The notes beneath the pieces were generated by a model. That model saw only the letters and a list, made by a program, of their open reading frames with translations. It was not told the DNA's origin and did no database searches. Below are positions 54,700 through 64,000 of a DNA stretch of 64,000 nucleotides, one piece after another. Source of the DNA: Isoetes taiwanensis (taxonomy: Eukaryota; Streptophyta; Lycopodiopsida; Isoetales; Isoetaceae); assembly GCA_021234155.1 (NCBI GenBank), contig JAJEKV010000073.1, forward strand, positions 4,498,001-4,562,000. The letters are read 5' to 3'. Each line of letters starts with the position of its first letter. The first letter of the stretch is position 1. The translations under genes and the position numbers were made by a program.

Positions 54700-57600
54700 C
54701 TTTCTATGAAGAGCTCTCTAATAGGTTTGCTGAAAATCATATGCCTTCTATGAAATCTTTTTACTCCAAAATCAAGGAAATCAAAAGATGGATCGCAGTA
54801 AAGAAAAGAACTAGCTTCTAATGTATATGAGATATTAGATCCTTACTCCAAAATGATCCATCCAATTCTAATCTCCAAGTGGGGGAGGATATTTTAGAGA
54901 GGAGAATTAAAAATATTGAAGAGATGGAAGCTAAAGGTTCTGCTATTAGATGTAAGATCAAATATACTAATGACATGGACTCAGGCTCCTCTAAATTCCT
55001 TTTCAGGGCAGCTAAGAGTAGGGTCCTTAGAAATTCCATTGCTGAAACTATTGATGATCAAGACAACAAGTACAATTCTCATTCTGAGATTGCAAATTTT
55101 TTCAAGAGTAGATACATGGACCTTTTTAAAGGCAAGCCAATTCATCCCAATGAGATCTCGGAAGCTAATGACTTTATTTCCACTGTGAATTATATTTTAC
55201 CTGATCCTCTTGAAATCATGGATGAGTCTCTTACTGCCATTCCTTCTCACATTGAGATCTTTGATACTCTTAAATCCTTCAGTAATGGTAAATCTCCTGG
55301 ACCTGATGGTCTTCCAGCAGAATTTTATATTAAATTCTGGGATATTCTCAAAAATGATTTGATCTCCTTAGTTCATGCCTTCTGGAATTCTAATCATCTT
55401 CATCCTTCAATTTCCAGTGGCTTTATATCTTTGATTCCTAAGGTTGATCATCCTTCGAAGTTTCAAGATTGGAGACCCATCTCCCTCACAAACACTACCT
55501 ATAAGCTTTGTGCCAAGATCATTGCCTTAAGAGTTAAAAGCTTTCTTCAAAGGAATATTAGTCCAAATCAATCTGCTTTCCTTCCTAATAGATATATTTT
55601 GGATAATTATGTGGCTGCTATGGAAGGTTTGCATTGGAACAATATCTCTAATCAAAATTGCATTCTTCTTAAGCTGGATTTCAAGAGAGCTTTTGATTCT
55701 GTAAGATGGGATTTCTTAGAATTTGCCATGTCTAAAATTGGCTTCCCTCCTAAGCTTATTAATCTTATTCATGGCTTAAATGCTAGATCGAATTCAGCTG
55801 TTCTTATCAATGGTGTCCCTTCTGGATTCTTTCCTCTCTCTTGTGGGGTTAGACAAGGCTGTCCTCTTGCTCCTTATTTATTTTTAGTAGCTGCTGAACT
55901 TCTAACCAAGGTCATTATGCATTATCAGAATACTGCTCAAATAAAAAGCTTAAAACTTCCAAATTCTGATGATAGCATTACCATTCTCCAATATGCTGAT
56001 GACACCTTCTCATTCCTTGATGCTGATTTGCCAAATATTAATCTATTCCTCAAGATTCTCAGTCAATTTTCTGCTGCCTCTGGCATTCATTTAAACTTGA
56101 GTGGGGATGTCAATACTCCAATTCTAGCTGGTATTAATGTTCTTCCTTCCAATCATGCAACTAAATTATTGGGTATGCCTCTCTCCATGAATCATAGCAT
56201 CAAAGGTCTTTGGGACCCTATTCTCCAGAGAATTAAAAAGAAGCTGAATAATTACAGGAATTATCTCTCTCTTTTTTTTTTTTTTTTTTTTTTTTTGAGG
56301 GTAAGAGTGCAATTTATTAGTTTAGAAAAAGAGTACAGTGGGTCCCCTCATCGGGACAGATAGAGAGATATAATCCAAAGGGAGGAATACCCAAGGACTC
56401 GACAATTGAAGGTGTACTAGTTGCCCAGCCAATTCTTCTTCCTCACTGATGTAGGTACTATAGGGCAAAACACCTTCTTCACCACAAGAGCGAGTACTAT
56501 AGATAAGGCTGTGCACTTCCACCCATCATTTGCCACTTGGGGGTTGTTCATTTTGTTCTAGACAAGAGTTTACCTTCTTCATTGATGGTTGCCTTCATCC
56601 TTGTCAACCCAGTTACACTTGAAGTACGTGTAAAAACCTTCAAGCCTGCCAATTCTGTCAACTTCCTTGTTATAGTTCCTACCCATCTTTCTATGATGGG
56701 CTAGCGCCATTAAGGCCACTTCCATATTGAAGAGGCTTTTAATTTTTTCAATGCTAACCTCTTGCCCTCCGTAAGCAACCTGGCATCGATGCTTCCAGAC
56801 CACCCAAAGGGCAATTGATACCAGTGAAGTAGTGATTTGACAGCTTCCAGATGAAATTATAATACCTGGCCAGTTGAGTTGGTGTAAGTCAAGTCCGAGA
56901 ATAGGAGTAGCCCATCTCTCTCTTGCTGGCAGATCTATTATTGCTAATGTTGTTCTTGCTAGCTCTCATGTGTACTTTTCCACAGCCTTAGTTGCTCCTA
57001 AATGTGTTTATTTAGAGCTTGAGAAAATTCTTAGAAACTTCATTTGGAAAGGTAGTCATTTGGTTAACTGGAATTCTATATGCAAGCCAAAATCTTCTGG
57101 TGGTTTAGGCTGCACGAATCTTTTCAGACAAGCTCAATCTCTTGCTGGTAAATTTATTTGGAAAGCCATTCATGGAAATCTTTCTCCTGCTTGCTATTTC
57201 ATCAGATATTGGGTTACTCTGAGTCATCCTTATGGGCATCCCTCTATTCAACACTTGCTTCCTCATTCTGCTTTCAATCAATTGAAACCAGCCTCTAATA
57301 TCTCTCCTCTTATGAGTAATCTCATCAAGGCTTGGAATGCTATCTCTCATAATTTCCAATTCATTTCAAGAGATAAGCTTCATGTTGAAGCTCCAATTTT
57401 CTGGAATCCTCTATTGACTGAGCTAAACTCTCCAGTTCTTGCTATCAAACACCCTAGAATCTATAAGAAATGGCATGAGACTGGTTTAATTTATCTTAAA
57501 GACCTCTTTATTGATGGGAGAGTCATCTCTTGGACTAGATTGAAAGGTATTATTAGGGGCACTTCATCTGATAAGAAATTTTATTCTCTCATCAAACCTT

Positions 57601-58744
57601 TTCTCTCAAACTTAGCTCTAAAAAATGATTGGACTATAAATGGAAAAGGGGTCTACAAAGTGAAGAATGCGTATAATGCTATGTCCTCTAACATAGATGA
57701 TTGTAAAGCCATGCTGAAATGGTCCATTAGTCATGATCAGCTTAAGAGTCTTTTCAATAATGTTTGGAATTCTTATTGTCCCCCGAAAATTTCTTACTTC
57801 ATCTGGCTTCTTGCTAATGGCAGTCTGAACAACTTGGTCTCTGTATCTAAAAGAAATCCTAACATCTCAGCAAATTGTCCTTTGGCTTGTAACAGTCTTG
57901 AGGATATGTGTCATATTTTCTTCTGCAGTAAATTGGATGATTTTTGGACTTGGATTGCTGCTAAATTTGGCATTGTAATTAATGGGGATCTTCTGACCCT
58001 TATGCAACATGATGATAAATTTGTCAACTCTATTATATACATTGCCCTATGGAACATTTGGAAAGCAAGAAATCGAGTGTTATATGGTCATAAGAATCCT
58101 TCCAACTTCTGGATAAAGATGCACTTTCAGTTTGATTTTGAGACTATTGCAACTGCTCATAAAAAGAAATTTGGAGCTAACTTTGACAGGAAGTGGGAGG
58201 CTTTCGGACAGTATAATGGGTCACTATAATTTATTTGCTTCAAACTTAAATGTTGTGGATTCTAACTTGTTTCTTTCTGATGATCCTAGAGTATCTTGAA
58301 TTCCTGCGTGGAGAAGGAAGTAACAAATTCGACAACAATCACTCTCCCTTTAGCCAGACATCTCAAGATCAGGTTATGAAGAATGATATTGTTAGTTCCA
58401 TGGAATCATTTCTTATGAAGAGAGGCCATATGAGATATCTGAAGGAAAGTGAAGATTTGTGGGCAAGTATTTTTTGCAGAGAGGTTGTCCAAATCCATTG
58501 CCTATGGAATTTTCTGTCAATCAACAACTTTATCCTTACAGAAGCTCAGCTGACAAGGTACAGAACAATGTACTATAATCATAGATTACTGGCTGATCTT
58601 TATGGATCATTGCTGATCCTTCTGGAGGGTAGAGATATGTTCCGCCTGTTCTACCACAACAATTGGGCACCCAACCATTACTTCTTCGGCTCCACAGATG
58701 CCTTCAATGTCTATTACAACTCTGTCTTCTCATCTCAGTCCTGA
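54700..58744 (+). pseudogene. L1 ORF2 (RT, zf-RVT, C-terminal extension), split by an insertion
   Basis: The long open part 54879-56273 carries 'GKSPGPDGLPAEFYIKFW', 'LKLDFKRAFDSVRWDF', 'CGVRQGCPLAPYLFLVAAE' and the intact catalytic 'LQYADDTFSFL' (about 55990). After the nested insertion the frame resumes at about 56925 and runs to 58228, with 'NFIWKGSHLVNWNSICKP' and a zinc knuckle 'CPLACNSLEDMCHIFFC' near 57880, followed by 'ALWNIWKARNRVL'. A frame change near 58230 leads into a further open part (58250-58744, 'SEDLWASIFCREVVQIHCLW') that seems to be the C-terminal extension. Apart from the insertion, an early stop near 54820 and that change, this is among the best-preserved ORF2 copies in the window. 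Confidence 0.9.
56263..56924 (-). mobile_element. Nested 5'-truncated LINE with 11-bp target duplication
   Basis: ATCTCTCTCTT at 56263-56273 and again at 56914-56924 frames a minus-strand insertion. The insertion's A tail is the run of T after 56273 (about 23 bases). Coding sequence at 56803-56579 reads 'MVWKHRCQVAYGGQEVSI' and 'ALMALAHHRKMGRNYNKEV', the C-terminal WKH region of L1 ORF2. So a roughly 640-bp 3' fragment of one LINE landed in another's RT gene. Confidence 0.96.
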
Positions 58745-59125
58745 TACTACTATGCTTTTGGCCTACCATCGAAGAAACATGTCCTTGCTCTTATTTAATT
58801 TAGTTCTGGTTTACTTTTTTGGTGGATTACAATTTTGGCAAGTTTTCTATACAAGCTCCAGAAATTCTGCTCTCCATTGTGGAATCTGCATAGTGTTACA
58901 GTTCTGCAAGAACGTGAACTTCGGATTATCTTCTTAATTGTTGCTGCTCATCATTTTGTTTGACTTCAGACCTTATCTTCTGTGTCCTGTTGTTATTTGC
59001 TGGTTCTGATGCATATTTTGGTATGCTTACCTATAAAAGCATACTTCGCAATGTATTTGAGATTTTATAATTAATGACAAAACCGACTCTTACTTTCAAA
59101 AAAAACAAAAAAAACAAAAAAAAAA

Positions 59126-62100
59126 TCCGGTTTGAACTAGCATACGCTAGACCAACATCTACCTCGGTCAATTCCTTGGCAGTATTATCATCCTACTATC
59201 TAGACTGAGCAAGTCAGTCTAGACTAGTACCTCTTTTCCCAGAGCCTAAGTAATTTAATCTGAAGATCATTATTTAGTCACCAAAGTCTAAAGAAATAAG
59301 TCATCTACTACAGCATCAACTTGAATTCTGTGACTTTGAACTATATGTCATAAAGCTTAAAAATAATGCCCAAAAACTTGGCAATTGATAAGACATTCAA
59401 ATATAAAAACAACCCTTGTACTTATCAATGTAAAAGCATAGTATCGTCCAGTGCGACCGAAAACTCTATGGTCCATGACAATAAAACTCCAAAAATCTTT
59501 ATCATTTAACGCTCCAAGGCTCCATTAGCCAGCATTTTCATTTTCGTAATCCATCCTCTTTCAAGCTAAAGCAAACCCTGAAAAGCAAAAAAGAGACAAT
59601 AGGAGGAGAGAACCCGTACCTGCAGCCAATCAATACACAATTAGCGTAAAAACGGTAAATGTGCAAGGGCCAAAAGGTACATTGGGTCTCTCAGTTTATC
59701 ACTGATCACCAATTGTATCCTTTTGCCCTGAGTAAACTTTAACAAGAAAGATGTATGAAATTACGAATTTTGAAACTAATTTAGCAACCGCAATTATCAT
59801 CAGATTTATAAGCATTATGCATTACATGTATAAACATGTTGCAAAAATTTAGCAATGAACCTTGAAGTCTATTTCAATTGTTCATGATGTATAACGAAAG
59901 ATAAACTAGTTTATTTACATCCCATGGCCATGTAATTATATCATTTATCTATCCAGCTTCTACGCTCAAAGCACATCTAGCTTATGATATCAATTCACTG
60001 CAGCCATGCTATGGAAGCTAAATCCTCATAACAATGGAAGCTTAGAATAGGTCCAAACATCTACTATTTGCAGAACTGTTCTTATACCATAAAAATCATT
60101 CCCCTATGCTATCAAACTTTATCTCATGGAGTAGTTCCTCAAAATAGTTATTCTGTTAGAACAACACAACATAATCAATGTTGTCTTGGGAACTAGCAAA
60201 AACTAGCCTGTTTTTTCATATAGATATCACACAACAGCAATTAAATGCAATAAATCTCCACTTCCACAAAGAGCTTGTCAGTATTCCAAAGATCAAAAGC
60301 ACCTTCTGGTATGAATATTGAACTCAAAACAAGTAATGTTTATACAACCTGTAACAAAATGTAAACAAGGCTGCATATGCCAAACCAAATCGTATTCATC
60401 CAAACCATTTCTATAGACCAGAAAATCATTCTTCTAATATGCTGTCTTAATTCCCTTTGAAATTCCAGAGGCTTATTCAAAAGCAAGAAAATACACACCT
60501 GGAATGAGGTCACAGCATTTAAGGTAGATGCTTTTGCCCAAAAAAAACTCCAAGGGATAAGCCAACTGCATGAGATATTTTACTTTGCCAGAATGCTTCG
60601 ATGCCTGCTGCGACATACTTGTGTTTCCATTGCATTCTCGTGCTACAAACAACCCTGTATACTGTCTTTTTCTGAAGCAAAGGCAGCATATGCATACATC
60701 GGCTTACAGAGTAGAATAAGACCTTGCCCGAAATGCTGGTCCAAGGTTTAACGGCAAGTTTAGACCATAGAAAAAAGCATTTCGAAATGCTAGACTATAT
60801 TTTCACACCAATTTCGGCCTTGCAAAGGTTCAGAAAACGGACAGTTAGACCTCAGAGAGCTCTGTCCATATCTGCCAGTTAGGCTTTGGAGACTAGCTGT
60901 GTAAGGCAAAGGGTAAATCGCATCTCCACTGCATCTCATTTCCAGCATCAAGAACTGGTTAGGCTTAGCCCTTTGGGCGGCCGTTTTGGCGCCACAGTTT
61001 CGTTGAGAAAAGCCTCAACTATAACCAAGCATAAATTTTTCACATATTTGCCTAAGGCCATATCATTGAAAATTCATATCCATTGCCATTTTTTTCCTTC
61101 ATATAGGCATGCTTAAGCCATTTACCATCAAATATATGATGGTAGGACTAAGGAATATTTGTAAAGTATCCAAAAAGAACCCCTAGATCCGTATTGAATA
61201 TCAAGGCATAATTGCAACTTAAAATGTCTTTTTTTAAAGGTCTCATGTTCAATAGTTTTATATTTTTTAGCCAAAATAGCAATACTTGCTGTCAGATAAT
61301 TGTATTTACCTAGATCACAAAACATATATTTGAGAAGCATCAAACATGATATTACCACTTGTAGTCATGTGTAGAAGAGATCTCTGGATCATTATTATCT
61401 GTTCAAGCAAAAATGCTTAGTTGAAGCAAAATAGCTTAGTTAATTAAAAACAAAAAAACTAGCAAAAAGGCACGCCAGAGGCCATAGAAAATAAAGGCGC
61501 AAGAAGATTAGAGCAAGGTAATTGGAAAGCAAAAGATAATTGAATTACCTTTGTATTAGGGCAAAATTGTATTGAAATTTATTGTATATGAAATAGCATA
61601 TGTTGCTTGGATACTTTAGATAATACCCCTCCATTTAATGTACCAGTATTTCTTAGTTTTGGAAGCGCGGGATATGAGATTGTTGATTTAATGCTGCCGC
61701 GGTATATTTCTTGTAATAATGAGCAATGAATATTTCTTATAAACATATTAAGCAATGAATGTTATTATCATTTCCGTGACATAAATATTGAGTGCATGTT
61801 GGCAAGCAGAGAGATCTGATTGTATATTTCAAGGGGTGACAGATACTTGATGGCCAGAGTGCCTGCATCGGATATAAGTTAATATGCATCAAAGATAAAT
61901 CAATATATGAAAAAAAATTAGGCCTAGACTACACTCAAGAATAGCCTAGCCCCCCTAAACTAAAACAACAATTCACTGGATTTATTGCGGATGTAATGGA
62001 AATTCAGCTCACCATTCACAGCATAAGAACATTTGTCCATGACACATCAAAGTAGCATCCCATTTCCTAAGCTTGCCAAGAAATATTGCACAGGAAATAT

Positions 62101-62263
62101 TGCACCGGTAATTGCCACGATGACTTTGTGTAAACAGTAAAGGAATAATAAGAATAAATCTTCTTTATTATTTTGGGAGGGTGTTGGTATTGGTGCCGGG
62201 ATGCCGCATGTAACGCCGCATGCGGCGTTCCCCTTGCCCCTTGCGGGACGCTAGATTTGGAAC
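59126..62263. other. Long intergenic stretch, no gene recognised
   Basis: AT-rich, about 3.1 kb. Open frames such as 60886-61116 lack motifs or splice context. No terminal repeats, tRNA genes or LINE fragments were recognised. It could be intron or promoter sequence of the gene to the right. Confidence 0.4.
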
Positions 62264-62572
62264 TTGAGAGAGGAGGGAAACTTATGTCAGTTTGAGCAAG
62301 AAGTGCCTGCAAGAAGCTTGCCGTTGATGCATAGCCGAAATCTTCATGGGCATTAACTTTCATTTTATGCTCACTAGGGTGCAGATTAGTCCACCTTCAT
62401 CATGTAAGGTAAAACACGAATTGAGAGAGGAGGGAAACTTATGCCGGTTCGAGCAAGAAGCGTCTGCAAGGAGTTTGCCGTTGATGCATAGCCAAAACCT
62501 TGCTAGGTATTAACTTTCATTTTATGCTTATTAGGGTGCGAATCAGTCCACGTTCATGTAAGTAAGGTAAAG
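62264..62572. repeat. 157-bp direct repeat, two copies
   Basis: TTGAGAGAGGAGGGAAACTT starts at 62264 and again at 62421. Both copies continue with TTGCCGTTGATGCATAGCC, TATTAACTTTCATTTTATGC-like and CATGTAA(G)TAAGGTAAA-type sequence. On the minus strand copy 1 is open ('DFGYASTASFLQALLAQTDI') and copy 2 carries stops, so an exon-containing fragment may have been duplicated. Confidence 0.85.
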
Positions 62573-62729
62573 AGTTAAGGGTCATTTGTTGGATGATGAT
62601 TTTGTCGGACGTAATTCTTTATATTTAAGGGCATTATTAGAGAACTAAGCAGGTCGGATTTGCATCAGCGGAGAATCACGATACACAAGTCTTTTTGCTC
62701 TTTCTTGGACAAACTGTTCGGGTCTATGA

Positions 62730-63983
62730 ATGCTGAAGAAGGTAACAATACTTGCATAATGTACCTTCCATATACTTCAACAGCAGACTGGTCATTTTCT
62801 TCAAAGGTTCCTGCAGCCGTTGGTGCAGTCAACATGCATAGTTCTAGATGCTTGCATGGCATCAGGTTTAACTGGGAAGAGAGGAAAGTTAGGCAACGTT
62901 CTTCTTTCTATAATATCTTTTTTGAGAGTTAGCAGATGTTCTCAAAGATTCTTCCTTTCCATCTCTTCACGAAATAGATGAAATGAGCCAGTAATCATCT
63001 AGCCTTGAGAGGATGTCAATAGGGTTTTGGGCATAAGAGGGTTTCAGGGTATCATAAGATTCTGGGAAGCTCCAGATGCTCCAATTTTTGGTACGAAATC
63101 CTGTGTTTTTTCAAATAACCTCGGCGATGTTTTCGTTTGATCGGATATTTGTCTTCTCTTATGTTATTTCTCTAAGCAAGTATTCGTTTAATCTACAATT
63201 GTCATGCATCTGTTTGTTATCTGCTTATTGTAGAGAATACGTTTGACTATTGTATCTGAATTGCAGGAACTGGTTTTGCAGTCTTTGGAATATCTGCAAC
63301 AAACATTGTGTATTGCTTACAGGTAAGGTTTTGTTTATCATGCTGCAAATCTTTGACAGAATAGTATGTCTTTGTTCTAGAGAGGAATAGAGATTTTGAG
63401 AAGATTATGGAGGAATCTTCTAAAACACAAGTCTTTCTCTCCATCTTTTATTGCTACAAGGAATCAAGGATTCATACATTGATAATATTTTGTTTGTTCT
63501 TTGTGATTTGCATTATATATCACAGATGTTCGAGTTGTGTAGCTTCTTTCACGTGGGCCGACATGATGTGCTTGATGGAACCTGCTGAGGTAAGCCCTTG
63601 GGATCTAAACTGCTTATTTCGGGTTTGTTGTTTGTCTTCTAAGTTTTTGAGTGCTTAATCCAGATTTATGCCTCGGTCATCCACAACATTCAGGTAATTT
63701 CTTGCATGAGTTCACTAGAATCGTGTGTTTGAAGCTTTTGAAGCTATATTTGATTGTTTTTAGAGCATGGCTTTACTGGAATTCCGGATTTAGTCATCTA
63801 TCAATTTAGCATAAATGAAGTATTGATGTTGTTACTTTTTCCTAGACATTAACTTTGGCACGCCTGACTCCCATGACAGGCCCCATGTTGCCAATGATGG
63901 TCATGGACCATCTAAGTTCCTTTGATTCATTCGATGGAAGAAAGATCAAGCACAGATTATGGATGTTTCGTAATAGAGCATAG
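62730..63983 (+). CDS. Possible small five-exon gene, unknown product
   Basis: Five segments with good splice borders keep one reading frame: 62730-62741, 63267-63322, 63526-63589, 63664-63693 and 63846-63983. The borders are AAG/GTAACA, TTGCAG/GAA, ACAG/GTAAGG, TCACAG/ATG, GAG/GTAAGC, ATCCAG/ATT, CAG/GTAATT and CCTAG/ACA. The translation is 99 residues, from 'MLKKELVLQSLEYLQQTL' through 'EIYASVIHNIQ' to 'GRKIKHRLWMFRNRA' and TAG. It has two CxxC-like cysteines and a Met/Pro-rich stretch. I recognise no family. A different start or further upstream exons are possible. The in-frame upstream TGA in exon 1 argues that the start is near 62730 if that exon is used. It may also be a non-coding spliced transcript. 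Confidence 0.4.
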
Positions 63984-64000
63984 AAAAAGATTGCAGTGCT

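Larger units (their letters stand above)
54689..59124 (+). mobile_element. L1-type LINE, 5'-truncated, interrupted by a second LINE
   Basis: It begins within the post-endonuclease part of ORF2 ('FKTFYEELSNRF') at the edge of the GGGCG repeat array and ends in an A-rich tail with C interruptions at about 59098-59125. A 640-bp minus-strand insertion at 56274-56913 splits it. Removing the insertion rejoins 'NNYRNYLSL' with 'AGRSIIANVVLASSHVYF' in register. No convincing target duplication was found for the whole element. Confidence 0.9.

Noticed and set aside
58250-58744. Separate host gene after the 54.7-kb LINE
   Set aside because: It lies between the LINE's zf-RVT region and its A-rich tail, in the position of the ORF2 C-terminal extension of the 8.9-kb L1, so it is better read as part of that LINE after a frame change.

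Overview
The window reads as nuclear DNA of a land plant with a repeat-rich, AT-rich genome. The support is plant-type L1 LINEs (DUF4283/CCHC ORF1, zf-RVT ORF2), a BIR-like LRR receptor kinase relic, GDSL esterase/lipase relics, and small exons with GT-AG introns. I cannot name the species. A fern or another large-genome, non-grass plant would fit, but that is inference. Almost everything protein-like here is a retrotransposon or a decayed gene copy. I see one convincing intact host gene, a four-exon LYR-motif protein at 50.2-50.7 kb, and one plausible five-exon small gene at the right edge (62.7-64.0 kb).

Layout, left to right. 0-1.65 kb: antisense LINE ORF1 relic. 2.0-2.4 kb: foldback element. 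3.3-5.7 kb: decayed LINE ORF2. 8.9-15.7 kb: full-length plus-strand L1 with 10-bp target duplication, 44-nt A tail and nearly intact ORF2. 16.1-22.2 kb: full-length minus-strand L1 with an 18-bp target duplication. 22.2-23.0 kb: GDSL pseudogene copy 1. 25.9-27.1 kb: receptor-kinase pseudogene. 27.6-28.3 kb: AGATTC minisatellite ending in a perfect heat-shock-element-like run. 28.4-28.8 kb: tRNA-like SINE head and a short tandem repeat. 28.8-33.7 kb: further GDSL copies, one split by a GC-rich non-L1 LINE (29.95-33.13 kb). 35.9-38.1 kb: second AGATTC array, split by a 1.0-kb CACTA-type element. 38.2-41.5 kb: broken LINE. 42.8-45.7 kb: LINE 3' end carrying a 2.06-kb non-autonomous LTR element. 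47.4-49.8 kb: antisense LINE RT relic. 50.2 kb: LYR gene. 52.4-54.7 kb: unidentified decayed gene between AAATTGGGCG palindromic repeats. 54.7-59.1 kb: LINE interrupted by a second, younger LINE fragment. 62.3-62.6 kb: direct repeat. 62.7-64.0 kb: possible small gene.

Most of the readable biology is insertion history. Several insertions can be dated relative to each other because target duplications or an uninserted paralogous site survive. A short 3' end module (about 60-130 bp, then a tandem tetra- or pentanucleotide tail) occurs five times and belongs to the GC-rich LINE family, so those copies are truncated LINEs or SINEs that borrow its tail. No gene cluster forming a metabolic pathway or defence system was seen.
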